64,000 nucleotides of DNA, taken from Sporosarcina sp. P2 (GTDB lineage Bacteria > Bacillota > Bacilli > Bacillales_A > Planococcaceae). The translations under genes were made by a program, and so were the position numbers. The notes beneath the pieces were generated by a model. That model searched no databases. It had not been told where the DNA came from and was given only the letters and a program-made list of their open reading frames with translations. This document shows, in pieces, positions 16,796 through 26,508 of the stretch; within the stretch, counting starts at the first letter, position 1, and each line of letters opens with the position of its first letter. Where the stretch lies: NCBI RefSeq assembly GCF_002743255.1, contig NZ_PDYY01000014.1, positions 29,813 to 93,812 on the forward strand, written 5' to 3'.

Positions 16796-19700
16796 ATGAA
16801 AAAGTTTTTCCCTGCGTTTTTGGCTTTTTTGTTGGTGTTTTCTACTGTTGGGCCGTTGCCTGGGGTGGCTGTTACAGAAGATACAGAAAAAGTTTTTCCA
16901 GGTAGTGTTAACGGTAGTGTTGTAAACGAGAATAATACTGGTACAGTTACTGTAAAAATGAATGGTGGAAATACCGATTGGACAATAACACTTAGAAAAC
17001 TATATGGAAATAAGGACCAACAAGGCATGGTATTAGATAATAGTTCGGTCTTCACTAACGTTCCAGCAGGACTCTACATTGTCCGGGCAGAAAAAGATAC
17101 TAATGTTATTAGAGAGTCTGCTCCTATTATGGTCAAACCCAAATCACTTACAGTTTCAAGTAACAGTAACGGTAATATTATCACTACTCTTCAAAATCCT
17201 TATAACGTTAAAATTGAAAACGCGTTTCCTTCAAGTACTATTAAGCTCTATATTAAAGATGCTGTGGATAATCCCTATCGTGAAACTACAGCCAGCGCCA
17301 ATGGAAATGCGGTGTTTGGTGTATCAGACGCTATCGATGCACGTTCTAATTACTATCTCACACAAACAATTAATGGAGCTGTAAGTGACGATTCAGAACT
17401 ATTCACTGTTTACCCTAGTAAATTGACAATTGAACGAATGAAAAACTCTGGTTCTTCGAATAATGAAGGCTCGATTTTAGTGAAAAATATAAAAGCAAAA
17501 AGCAAAATCGTTCTTCATAGCGGCGGACTTCCAGTAGGAGATGAAATAACACCTCCTACCAATCAATTCACATTCAAGGAACTCCCTGCAGGCAAATATA
17601 CGGTTATACAAAAAGAGAATGGTGTCCAAAGTTCACCATCGAATGAGATTGAGATTTATAACGAACAACTTCCAATTATTAATTTAAATGGTGACGCAAA
17701 TTTAGAAATACGCTATGGGATTAATTCGAATGATATCGTGTCTAGTGTTAAATATACTGAAGCTGGATATAAGGTGACTGATAAGAATAAGAAAGTTTAT
17801 GAAGGCAAAGAAACAGCTTTTTTTTGTGAAAGCGGAAGTGCGGTAGTCTTACCATGCACACCTTTAAAAATGAAAGTAGAAGTTACGGGTGACCTTATAA
17901 ACGAATCCAACAGAACAATTCCTGGTAAGTATACAGTGACCTATAAAGCAACAGATGGAGAGTTTGACAATTTAAGTAAAACTATTCAACGTAATGTAAC
18001 AGTATATCCGAACAAAGTGAATATTTATAAAGAAGATACTGATTATCAAACGGAAATAGCCTTTAATCAACGTAAGACCGGTACTATAACTGTTAAAGGT
18101 GTATATGGTGGTGCAAATTTAAAGCTCTATCAACGAACTACAGATGGTAGTACATCTGAAATTCAATCTAAAATTGATAAAGTTAGTGACGGTGAATATA
18201 AATTTAGTAATGTTCAAGTTGGACAAGGCTATTACGTCGTTCAGACTGTAAATAATGTAGAAAGTCTTTCGTCAACTGAGATTGAAATTCGCGATAATAC
18301 ATCCCCAGTACTAACTCTTATTAACGATAAGGAAATTACTTTGGAAGTCGGAGACCAGTATATTGAATATGGTGTCACTGCTTTAGATAATATTGACACA
18401 CCTGAAGAGCTTGCTGAGAAAATTGTTGTTACCGGCAAAGTAAATACCGAAAAGCCTGGAACCTACAAAATTACTTACAACGTAAGAGATAAAGCAGGAA
18501 ATGAGGCAGTACTATTAGAAAGAACTATCATTATAAACCCTCGTCCTGTAATAGCAATCGGAAGCACTGCAATAACTGGTGAAGTCGGTGTGAAAAATAT
18601 ATACCCAGGAACATCCAACCCTAACTCGTCAACTACTCTTAAACTCTTTAAACTTAATGAAGATGGTCAGACCTCTACTATTAGTGGCGAAATAGAATTG
18701 AACGCAGAAGAAAAAACATACGTATTTAAAAATGTAGTGCCTGGTCGCTATTATGTAACACAAACGGTTAGTAAACAAGAAAGCCGCCAATCAAACGTTA
18801 TAGAGATAGTCGATCTTGATAAGCCATACATCACATTAAATGGTCCTGAAAAGCTTTCGTACGTTATTAATCAATCAAAAGAACCTTACTATACAGAAGG
18901 CAGTCCTTTACAATTTGATGATCCCGGTATGGTTGCAAAAGATTATTTAGAGGTTAATTTAGAAAACTCTACTAAAATCATCACACCTGATGGAATTGAG
19001 AGCAATTGTAGTCCGAATTCTAAGTGTATTACCTCATTTAGCCAACCAGGTTTGTATAAAATTAGATACAGTTCAATCGCACCCAATAGAAACTCAAAAG
19101 CCGATAATAAGTTTCGATTGATCACAGTAGCACCAAAGCAAACAACAAAACCAGAAGTAGCTATATCTAATAATATTCATATACTTACTGCAACTGTAGA
19201 CACATATACAACACCTACTATTGCAAAACTTTATAACTCATATAATCAATATATCGGAACTGGTACTATAACTGGTTCCACTGCCACATTCAAAGATATT
19301 CCAGCAGGCATCGGCTACTACGTCACACAAACAGTAAACGGCATCGAAAGCCAGCCCTCCCTGCCGGTAAATGTCAACATATTTGAAGATGCAAAACCAA
19401 CTGCATTGATTACCTCTTTCAACTTTAAAGAAGTAGATGCAATCAGTGTCATTGATCAAAAAGCAGAAAAGATTACTGTAACAGTACCTAAAACAGCAAA
19501 TTTAGAAAGCTTAACGCCTATCATTACAAGTATCGGTACTGTCACACCGAACCCATCAGTAAAAACAGACTTTTCGGATGGCAAACCTAAATCATACAGT
19601 GTAGTAAATTCAGCCGGCAACAAATCGACTACGAAGACCTACTCTGTTACAGTAAAACACGCGGCGAACAGTTCGGTCGGTAGCCTGCCGCTTGAAAAAG

Positions 19701-20689
19701 ACGGAGTACTTACGCCACTATCCCCTTCCGTTTCACTTAGTCCTATTGAAATGGATATGGCAAAGGAATATGGTGTAACATTTATAACAAAAGATAAAAA
19801 AGTGGAAGCCCATGTCCCGTCAAGTAACGTAATAGAATCCGGACACTCTACTTTTACATTGAAACAATCTCTTGCCGGCGAATCGTATGAAGTAAGCTTT
19901 GGTAACTTATCCCGCTTCATGCAACCGATTGAGTTGAAGCTACCAAAATCGGGAACTAAAGTATTGGCGAAACTGGTTGATGGATACACAGTTGCCGTGC
20001 CAAGTGCAACTACTTCTACTTCAACTATAGGTCTTGTGGATGAACCTGGAACGTACGCCTTGGTTGATAGTGTGAGTGCACCACGTATTAATCCAGCGGC
20101 AACTGGCAGTGCAACGTATACGCTGCAGTTAGCACGACTTGAAACAGCTGGCACAATTTATTACACAACAAGTAGTAAAGACATATCATTCACTACTAGT
20201 CCACAGTCAACTAACGCTCAATTAAAAAATAAATATGTAGCTACAGCTTCACCTGCAGATATTCTGAAGTGGACGAAATATACGCCTAACGACAAGATTT
20301 CAACGCCAACAGGTGAGTTATATGCAGTCGTTGTAAACGGAAATCAAATCAGTCAGATCACGGCACTCGAAGCCGCACCGGCAGTTGACTGGAGCAAAAA
20401 TATACCTTCTTACGATACGCACAAAGTTCTGAACATTAATTTCAACGCTCGAGTAGACCGCGAAGCGTTGTACTCCGGCCTGATCTATGTTCTAGATGAT
20501 GCAACTAATGAAAAAGTGGCTACTACATTGCAAATGAGTGGCGACGGGAAGACAATTTATGTCGTTCCAAAAAAGGCTTACACTCGAGGTAAGCAGTATA
20601 CTCTGCATATCGACCGTCAATTCAAAGGAAATACGAAGAATAAGGAATTCTTGAAAAAGTCTTTACTTCAAACATTTAAAATCAACTGA
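16796..20689 (+). CDS. Giant secreted repeat protein with DUF5011-type and SbsA-type Ig domains
   Basis: A 1297-residue exported protein. Signal peptide 1-27. About six spaced copies of a beta module ending in a pattern such as YYVTQTVNGIESQPS or YYVVQTVNNVESLSS; two intervening DUF5011-type Ig domains (for example KPGTYKITYNVRDKAGNEA near residue 560); a DUF5018-like region near 870-960; and a C-terminal SbsA-type module (about 1195-1297, ending LLQTFKIN). Two close cysteine pairs are present (CX9C near 350 and CX5C near 740), unusual for a Bacillota exoprotein. AAAGGA lies 10 bases before the ATG at 16796; an ATG at 16766 inside the previous gene lacks a site. Probably an adhesin or matrix component; the ligand is unknown. 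Confidence 0.72.
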   Translation: MKKFFPAFLAFLLVFSTVGPLPGVAVTEDTEKVFPGSVNGSVVNENNTGTVTVKMNGGNTDWTITLRKLYGNKDQQGMVLDNSSVFTNVPAGLYIVRAEKDTNVIRESAPIMVKPKSLTVSSNSNGNIITTLQNPYNVKIENAFPSSTIKLYIKDAVDNPYRETTASANGNAVFGVSDAIDARSNYYLTQTINGAVSDDSELFTVYPSKLTIERMKNSGSSNNEGSILVKNIKAKSKIVLHSGGLPVGDEITPPTNQFTFKELPAGKYTVIQKENGVQSSPSNEIEIYNEQLPIINLNGDANLEIRYGINSNDIVSSVKYTEAGYKVTDKNKKVYEGKETAFFCESGSAVVLPCTPLKMKVEVTGDLINESNRTIPGKYTVTYKATDGEFDNLSKTIQRNVTVYPNKVNIYKEDTDYQTEIAFNQRKTGTITVKGVYGGANLKLYQRTTDGSTSEIQSKIDKVSDGEYKFSNVQVGQGYYVVQTVNNVESLSSTEIEIRDNTSPVLTLINDKEITLEVGDQYIEYGVTALDNIDTPEELAEKIVVTGKVNTEKPGTYKITYNVRDKAGNEAVLLERTIIINPRPVIAIGSTAITGEVGVKNIYPGTSNPNSSTTLKLFKLNEDGQTSTISGEIELNAEEKTYVFKNVVPGRYYVTQTVSKQESRQSNVIEIVDLDKPYITLNGPEKLSYVINQSKEPYYTEGSPLQFDDPGMVAKDYLEVNLENSTKIITPDGIESNCSPNSKCITSFSQPGLYKIRYSSIAPNRNSKADNKFRLITVAPKQTTKPEVAISNNIHILTATVDTYTTPTIAKLYNSYNQYIGTGTITGSTATFKDIPAGIGYYVTQTVNGIESQPSLPVNVNIFEDAKPTALITSFNFKEVDAISVIDQKAEKITVTVPKTANLESLTPIITSIGTVTPNPSVKTDFSDGKPKSYSVVNSAGNKSTTKTYSVTVKHAANSSVGSLPLEKDGVLTPLSPSVSLSPIEMDMAKEYGVTFITKDKKVEAHVPSSNVIESGHSTFTLKQSLAGESYEVSFGNLSRFMQPIELKLPKSGTKVLAKLVDGYTVAVPSATTSTSTIGLVDEPGTYALVDSVSAPRINPAATGSATYTLQLARLETAGTIYYTTSSKDISFTTSPQSTNAQLKNKYVATASPADILKWTKYTPNDKISTPTGELYAVVVNGNQISQITALEAAPAVDWSKNIPSYDTHKVLNINFNARVDREALYSGLIYVLDDATNEKVATTLQMSGDGKTIYVVPKKAYTRGKQYTLHIDRQFKGNTKNKEFLKKSLLQTFKIN

Positions 20690-20693
20690 TGGC

Positions 20694-20732
20694 AAAAAGG
20701 AGTTGCACCCATATGGGACAACTCCTTTTTTT
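20694..20732. terminator. Bidirectional terminator between convergent surface-protein genes
   Basis: Stem AAAGGAGTTG / CAACTCCTTT with an A-run before and T-run after, so it can end both the gene stopping at 20689 and the one stopping at 20742. Confidence 0.85.
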
Positions 20733-20741
20733 GCTGTGCAG

Positions 20742-23141
20742 TTACAATTTAATCTGAAATTTCAACTGCACTTTTTCTTTCAACTTAGCGCCGTTCGATG
20801 ACTTTACCGTATCTTCTATAAATAGATAGTAGTTAGCACCTTTTTTATACTGATAGCCGTTTTGCAATCGAATTTCCATCGTTCGGTTATTATTTGACAC
20901 TTGATAACCAAGTGGAATCTTTACACCCGATTCATTCAATACGTAGACCGAGTCTGGATTAAATGTCTTGATGTCTAGTTCTTGATTCAGATTGATTTTC
21001 CAGGCTTTTGTAGGCTCCACGTTTTTACGGTCGTCTTCTGTTTTATATCCTATGCGGGGGTACGATACTGCACCGTCTTGCTGTTTTACAGTAACCGTGA
21101 CACTGGCAATCTTCCCGCCGTCCACAGAAGTGACTGCAATGGTCGTTTCTCCTGCAGAATGCGCTGTGATTTTACCGCCTTCCACACTCGCTACGGTCGG
21201 TTTGCTGGAATACCAGTTAACATTTTGGTTTGTCGCGTTTGATGGACTGATTCTGGTGGTCAATGTGGATTGCTCACCCACGATTAAGTCCATTTCAGGT
21301 CCTTTGCTGAGTGTGATCGATGCGACAGGAATCTTCGTCAACACATTTTCTGCTACGACAAATGTGTTACGGGAAATATTCGTCAACGAATCTGTCTGTA
21401 AGAATGGATTTAACGGGTCATTCCGCTTCACAGCGACTGCACCACTTTCATTATCCCGCACAACAAATGAATAATAATAATCTCTCGGCTTTAATGTTCT
21501 TGACACTTTCCATGTATTATTCGGCTGCTTGATCATTGGAATTTCGATCCAGTGGTAATTATCACCGAAGTTACCCATGACAGAAACAGATTTCGATTGT
21601 GCTTCTAGTTCAAGCTGATTATTATAATCGTAGCTGCTGTAAGTGAACGTAACCTCTTTGTGGTCGATGATCGGACCCACAGTCGCGTACGGGGCAACTT
21701 TCAGCACGCTGAATGTCCGTCCGAAGTCGTCAATGGTTTTATCTCGGTTGAGCGGATCTACTGTCCAGTCACCGTTGACGCGGAAGCCGTATTCATACTG
21801 CCCGGGTTGCAGTTCTACTTGCAGTTCCCAGACGTTTCCGGGTTTGCGTTCCATTTGCAGATCAATATTATCGTTGAAGCTTCCGTTCAGTTTTACGTCT
21901 TCAGTCAGACTGTTTCCGATGTATTTAAACTTTACTTGTCCGCCTTGAACGTAGGGGAACTCGTCTAACTTCATAATACCGTCAATCCCAGAAACTTTCT
22001 TAAAGATTGGTAATTTAGTTGTTGAATCTGAAGACGCTTTATCCCATTGCCAGACCGTGCCATCTGACTTTACTGCCAGTGTGAAGCTGTCCAGATAACC
22101 TCCGCCGCCAATAGCTACTGCATCAGACATCCCTGTTATTTGAATAGGTGCGGTCTGCGAAGTTTGAATACCTGATGTATTGCGGCCCCATTGCCAGACT
22201 GTGCTATCATCTTTCACTACAATGGTATGGTTATCTCCTGCTGCCACAGAGCGAATATTATTTACGCCTTTTACCAAGAAAGGTGTCAACTTATTTTCAT
22301 ATCCACCGTCACCTAGTTGACCGGATATATTACGGCCCCATGCTAATAATGATGTACGATCTTGTTTTAGAGCTAATGTGTGGTTGTCGCCGGCTGCAAT
22401 TTCAATGATTTCGCTTAATCCTAACACTTGTTTTGGAATTACATTGTAATCTGCTGTTTCCCCATTTCCAAGCTGACCATATGTGTTGCGTCCCCACGCC
22501 CAAACTGTACCATCTTTTTTCAATACAACGGAATGATCTTTCCCTGCAACCACCGCTGCTACATTAGTTAACCCAACAACTTTTTCCGGTATAGCTGTAT
22601 AGGAAGATACTGTTCTTCTACCAAGCTGACCAAATGGATTATGTCCCCACGTCCAAACGTTTCCCATTTCATCAACCGCTAACACATGACTTTCACCTGC
22701 TGAAATGTCAACCATTGTAGGTATACTAACCTCAAGCGGACTTGCATCCTTATTTCCAATTGTAGATCTTCCTAACTGACCATAGGCATTCAATCCCCAA
22801 CTCCATACAACCCCATCAGCATCGAGGGCAACTGTATAGTAGCCCCCTGCTGAGATTGCGGTAATTTTCGAAAGTCTATCTCCACCCGTCAATTGAATAG
22901 GCAAGGGGGCATTCGAAGAACTGATAATACCTGCACCCAATTGACCGTAAGTGTGATCACCCCAACTCCATACACTTCCATCCTCTTTTAAAACTACTAG
23001 ATGGCTCTTCCCTACATCCACTATATTTTCATGGTTAGCAATTCCATAAGCATCTGCAGGATCCGCAAAAGTTATTAGGAAGCAAGTTAGCAGTGAGCAG
23101 AACACCTGGTATTTCCTAGCAAATTGAGTAAACAAACTCAA
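20742..23141 (-). CDS. Secreted seven-repeat RCC1 propeller with two CBM48-like domains, Big_2 and SbsA-type module
   Basis: A 799-residue exported protein. After a signal peptide (about 1-31) come seven RCC1 repeats (about 38-390), each with a pattern like AAGDNHTLALK...WAWGRNTYGQLG, exactly the number for one closed propeller. Then two glycogen-binding (CBM48/AMPK1-like) beta domains (about 400-490 and 500-595; QPGQYEYGFRVNGDW and KPRDYYYSFVV), a Big_2 domain (about 610-690) and a C-terminal SbsA-type Ig module (KAWKINLNQELDI ... VQLKFQIKL). The start is TTG at 23141 with AAAGGAG 5 bases upstream. Ligand unknown; carbohydrate binding is suggested by the CBM48-like folds only. Confidence 0.78.
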   Translation of the reverse strand: MSLFTQFARKYQVFCSLLTCFLITFADPADAYGIANHENIVDVGKSHLVVLKEDGSVWSWGDHTYGQLGAGIISSSNAPLPIQLTGGDRLSKITAISAGGYYTVALDADGVVWSWGLNAYGQLGRSTIGNKDASPLEVSIPTMVDISAGESHVLAVDEMGNVWTWGHNPFGQLGRRTVSSYTAIPEKVVGLTNVAAVVAGKDHSVVLKKDGTVWAWGRNTYGQLGNGETADYNVIPKQVLGLSEIIEIAAGDNHTLALKQDRTSLLAWGRNISGQLGDGGYENKLTPFLVKGVNNIRSVAAGDNHTIVVKDDSTVWQWGRNTSGIQTSQTAPIQITGMSDAVAIGGGGYLDSFTLAVKSDGTVWQWDKASSDSTTKLPIFKKVSGIDGIMKLDEFPYVQGGQVKFKYIGNSLTEDVKLNGSFNDNIDLQMERKPGNVWELQVELQPGQYEYGFRVNGDWTVDPLNRDKTIDDFGRTFSVLKVAPYATVGPIIDHKEVTFTYSSYDYNNQLELEAQSKSVSVMGNFGDNYHWIEIPMIKQPNNTWKVSRTLKPRDYYYSFVVRDNESGAVAVKRNDPLNPFLQTDSLTNISRNTFVVAENVLTKIPVASITLSKGPEMDLIVGEQSTLTTRISPSNATNQNVNWYSSKPTVASVEGGKITAHSAGETTIAVTSVDGGKIASVTVTVKQQDGAVSYPRIGYKTEDDRKNVEPTKAWKINLNQELDIKTFNPDSVYVLNESGVKIPLGYQVSNNNRTMEIRLQNGYQYKKGANYYLFIEDTVKSSNGAKLKEKVQLKFQIKL

Positions 23142-23180
23142 CTCAACTCCTTTGTTTTACTAGACTTGGGTTTATTAAAT

Positions 23181-25184
23181 CTAGCTAGTAATTTTAATCT
23201 GAATAGGCAAATGATAGACTGTGTCCCCATCAGATGTTTCCAATGTAATGAATCCATCTCCGGAAACTTGGGAAACATTAAAACCATCTGTTATCTTTAT
23301 TATTTTCCATCCTTCTGTTTGATCTACTACTGTCCACTCTTCTAATGTTTTATCTTTGAGAATAGTTTCTGAATATAATTCACTTATCTCAAAGTTTTCA
23401 AGAGAAAACTCTCCATTTTCGTTTAAAACCTCTATAAAACGGCCTTTAGTATCTATCTTTTTTATGCCTGGCGTTTCATCTAGTTCCACTACTTCTTCAT
23501 TAAGGCTAAAGTACGTATTATTTGTTAACTCAGAGGATACTGTCACATCGTTTTTATCGTTTGCGAAAACAGTGAACTTATTACTTTCCGCTAACATGTT
23601 ATCTTCACCTAAAGTAAGATCTACTTTTCCACTCACTACCTCCAACTGAACAGGTGCTTGTGCTTTATAATCGAATATTAAAGTATCTTCGAAAGTATTA
23701 GTTGTGACAATTCGGAGTTGCTTTATATTCGACACTTCTATTCCATTCCTAGATTTGAAATCATTCAAATGAATAGATTTTGATCCTCCACTCACTATTT
23801 TTGTGTGCGGATCTGATGTATTGCCTGTAACAGTCACTTTATCTAGCACAGCAGTGCCGTTAGCGCCTACATCAACTATCAGGTTGCCATTAATCTTTGT
23901 GCCTTCCAGACGTATGATTCGATCTTTTCCGTTACCTAATTGAATGTCTCCAGTAATAGTTCCACCTGCAATCGTCACATCACGATCAATCACAAATGGA
24001 ACGGCAGGTGTATTAGCTAAGTTAAAATTCCCTGATAAACTAATTTTCTTAAGTTTGTCATTTATTAATGCTAATTCCAATTGTTCACGAGTTGTAACGG
24101 TGGCTACAGGCGCTACAGAATAACTAACGCCTAAATCATTCAATGCCCTTACATCAATTTCTTTCATAATGTTATCTAGTAAAATAGGCGATAGCATCAA
24201 CTCATAAAGCGATACCGGTTTGCCGATGAATTTAGTATCTGCTTTTACATAATCATTTATTTTAAAATCTTTTTCCTTGTCACTGACTCGTATTTTAAAG
24301 TTTTTCGTTTCAAGCTTGCGACCATCTTTGCTAAAAGCAGTTAATTCAAAATCGTCATTTAGAGTGTACTCTTTACAACCATCTTTTGGTGGTGTATTTG
24401 GCACACAAGCGAGATCATCAATACCTGCTTGTCCCATTGAGAAACCGTTGACGCCTGCTGTGGAGCGATCTAAATCTCTTTCATATTGCGTATTGTTTGT
24501 TCCTAACTTTACTTTCAAACGCTTCGCTTCTTCGTGTGCAATGACATCAATATTTGATAAGTTCGGTGCGCTCTTAGCCGGATCAACAACTCCTTTGTAG
24601 CGATGAATTGTTTCAATCTTTGTGATATAAATTGGTGGCACTTGAATCATAATATTTCGCGGCTCATTGTGCTTGAAGATTTTCTCGTTAATAAGCGTTG
24701 CGTTGTTTGTATTAACAAACACGGACTCAAATCCAGGTGTCAGATCATAAAATTTGAATGGGAATTCATAATTAGTCAACTGGTCAAAATAAAGTTTTCC
24801 TTGTTTTACCACCAACTGAAAATCCTCTTTCCCTTTATAGTCAACAAGCTCTAGATTTTTAAATGTAATAGTAAGTTTTTTTCCAACTGGATCAATATTT
24901 TTAACTAATGGTAATGTTTTATTTCTACCTTCAACTATTTGTTCCACGTACACGTCAGAGGGTTTGATAGAATTTATATCCTTATCAAACGTAATCACCA
25001 TCTTCTTTGCACCTGTAAAGCCATTATACTTTTCTGCTGAATCCTCCACAAACTCATACTCATAAGGCTTCTTCTCAACAGGTTCCGGAGTTCCCGGCTT
25101 CACCGCTGCATCAGCCTTCAACCCCGCACCAAGCACACAGACCAACAGTATCAGTGCAAATGTCGCTTTCCAAAATTGTTTCAT
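23181..25184 (-). CDS. Secreted protein with SbsA-like N-terminal module and beta-solenoid region
   Basis: A 667-residue exported protein. Signal peptide 1-26; an SbsA/Big_5-like module at about 40-150 (KKMVITFDKDINSIKPSDVY); a middle region with a CX9C cysteine pair (LACVPNTPPKDGCKE, near 270); a short beta-solenoid at about 370-500 (AGGTITGDIQLGN, KINGNLIVDVGANGT) like polysaccharide-lyase or pectate-lyase-type coils, without recognisable catalytic residues; and a C-terminal beta domain. The start at 25184 is set by GGAGGAG 9 bases upstream. It precedes the RCC1 gene on the same strand with a 39-base gap, so the two probably form an operon. Confidence 0.7.
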   Translation of the reverse strand: MKQFWKATFALILLVCVLGAGLKADAAVKPGTPEPVEKKPYEYEFVEDSAEKYNGFTGAKKMVITFDKDINSIKPSDVYVEQIVEGRNKTLPLVKNIDPVGKKLTITFKNLELVDYKGKEDFQLVVKQGKLYFDQLTNYEFPFKFYDLTPGFESVFVNTNNATLINEKIFKHNEPRNIMIQVPPIYITKIETIHRYKGVVDPAKSAPNLSNIDVIAHEEAKRLKVKLGTNNTQYERDLDRSTAGVNGFSMGQAGIDDLACVPNTPPKDGCKEYTLNDDFELTAFSKDGRKLETKNFKIRVSDKEKDFKINDYVKADTKFIGKPVSLYELMLSPILLDNIMKEIDVRALNDLGVSYSVAPVATVTTREQLELALINDKLKKISLSGNFNLANTPAVPFVIDRDVTIAGGTITGDIQLGNGKDRIIRLEGTKINGNLIVDVGANGTAVLDKVTVTGNTSDPHTKIVSGGSKSIHLNDFKSRNGIEVSNIKQLRIVTTNTFEDTLIFDYKAQAPVQLEVVSGKVDLTLGEDNMLAESNKFTVFANDKNDVTVSSELTNNTYFSLNEEVVELDETPGIKKIDTKGRFIEVLNENGEFSLENFEISELYSETILKDKTLEEWTVVDQTEGWKIIKITDGFNVSQVSGDGFITLETSDGDTVYHLPIQIKITS

Positions 25185-25552
25185 CTCCTTATTCTCCTCC
25201 GCTTGATAAATTTGGCGTTGCAATAAATAGCCAGTAACGTCTTTTATACTAAATTTCTAACCTATACACATGGCTATATAAAAATGAAGTCTCCTTCTCC
25301 ATTTATCGGCATAATTAGCCATTTGTTAAGAATCTAGAACCGGTCCTTTTAGCCTAATTGTGTAGAATGAAATATAAATAATAAAGCGTAAAGCATCGAA
25401 CGTATCCCTATTACCTAAAGACATGATATGTTCTCGCTTTTTCCCAACATATCTGTTGCTATTTTCCCCAAACTACACACACTACAGTTTACTTCAGACG
25501 TTTCATGGGAAGTCCTATAACCAAAATGGAATGAAAAGGGATGAAAATAGCA
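25185..25552. other. Divergent intergenic region, no recognised element
   Basis: About 370 AT-rich bases between divergently transcribed genes. It must carry both promoters, but I see no clear consensus promoter, riboswitch or operator. No terminator and no small gene with a ribosome site. Confidence 0.5.
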
Positions 25553-26464
25553 ATGATCTATGAATGTGCAATTATTGGTGGCGGTCCTGCTGGATTAAGT
25601 GCGGCTTTAGTACTCGGACGGGCAAGGCGGAATATTATTGTATTTGATGACGATCATGCAAGAAATCGCGTCTCCCGTGCGTCACATGGATTTTTAACGC
25701 GTGACGGTGTGCCACCTTCAGAATTACGAAAGATTGGGCGGGGAGAACTGACGCAGTATCCGTCTGTGACATTTCATCATCAAAAAATTGTTGCAGTCGA
25801 ACGATTGGATGAATCACATTATGAGTTAATGACAGCAGACGGCAAGACGTTCCGCACACAGAAAGTACTTCTTGCTGTCGGTTTGCGTGATGAACAGCCT
25901 AATGTGCCAGGTATTGAGCGCTTTTATGGCACATCCATCTTCAGTTGTCCGTATTGCGACGGTTGGGAATTGCGAGATCGTTCATTGGCTGTATTTGCGG
26001 ATAAAAACGTGTTTAAATTAGCAACGGAAGTGTATACATGGAGCCGGGATCTGATTGTTTTCACCAGTGGAGAAGGTCAGCTGACGGCAGAGGAACAAAA
26101 GAAGTTGAGTGCGAAAGGAATACAAATTGTCGATGATATCATTTCAGGTCTTGAAGGGATAGACGGGCAACTACACAGTGTGCGACTTGAAGACGGTACA
26201 TTGATAGACCGCGCAGGCGGATTTGCCTCTCCGCGCTGGAGTCATCCCAATCATTTCGCTCAAGACTTAGGATGTGAGCGCAATAAATACGGTGGGATTT
26301 TAACCGATGACTACGGACGGACAACAGTTTGGAATGTCTATGCAGCGGGCGATGTTTCACATATCGTCCCTTCACAGCTACTAGTCGCAGCGGGAACCGG
26401 AAGCGCTGCAGCTATAGGAATTAACGGTGACTTGACGAAAGAGTTTTTCAAGCGGATTGAATAA
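25553..26464 (+). CDS. Thioredoxin-reductase-like FAD/NAD(P) oxidoreductase with CPYC motif
   Basis: A 303-residue flavoprotein disulfide oxidoreductase. Seen: FAD-binding AIIGGGPAGLSAALVLGRAR at the N-terminus, the redox-active pair in SCPYCDGWE near residue 130, and the FAD-contact VYAAGDVSH near residue 262. Thioredoxin reductases carry CATC/CAVC, so CPYC plus a weak NADPH-binding GxGxxA motif places it in the GliT/HlmI-like or ferredoxin-linked branch rather than TrxB itself. ATG 25553 gives the usual family start MIYECAIIGGG; an ATG at 25541 is directly abutted by AAAAGGG. Monocistronic, sitting inside the surface-protein cluster. Electron donor and partner unknown. Confidence 0.75.
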   Translation: MIYECAIIGGGPAGLSAALVLGRARRNIIVFDDDHARNRVSRASHGFLTRDGVPPSELRKIGRGELTQYPSVTFHHQKIVAVERLDESHYELMTADGKTFRTQKVLLAVGLRDEQPNVPGIERFYGTSIFSCPYCDGWELRDRSLAVFADKNVFKLATEVYTWSRDLIVFTSGEGQLTAEEQKKLSAKGIQIVDDIISGLEGIDGQLHSVRLEDGTLIDRAGGFASPRWSHPNHFAQDLGCERNKYGGILTDDYGRTTVWNVYAAGDVSHIVPSQLLVAAGTGSAAAIGINGDLTKEFFKRIE

Positions 26465-26467
26465 AAA

Positions 26468-26500
26468 TACCCCTTACCGATAATTTAGGTAAGGGGTTGT
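26468..26500. terminator. Intrinsic terminator
   Basis: Nine-base perfect stem CCCCTTACC / GGTAAGGGG at 26470-26496 between two convergent genes; T-rich on both outer sides. Confidence 0.75.
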
Positions 26501-26508
26501 ATCAGTGT

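Noticed and set aside
20992..21474. 160-residue plus-strand frame inside the RCC1-protein gene
   Set aside because: Antisense shadow of a gene with strong domain evidence.
25185..25552. Riboswitch in the leader of the 667-residue surface protein
   Set aside because: I looked for c-di-GMP, c-di-AMP, SAM and cobalamin landmarks and found none.
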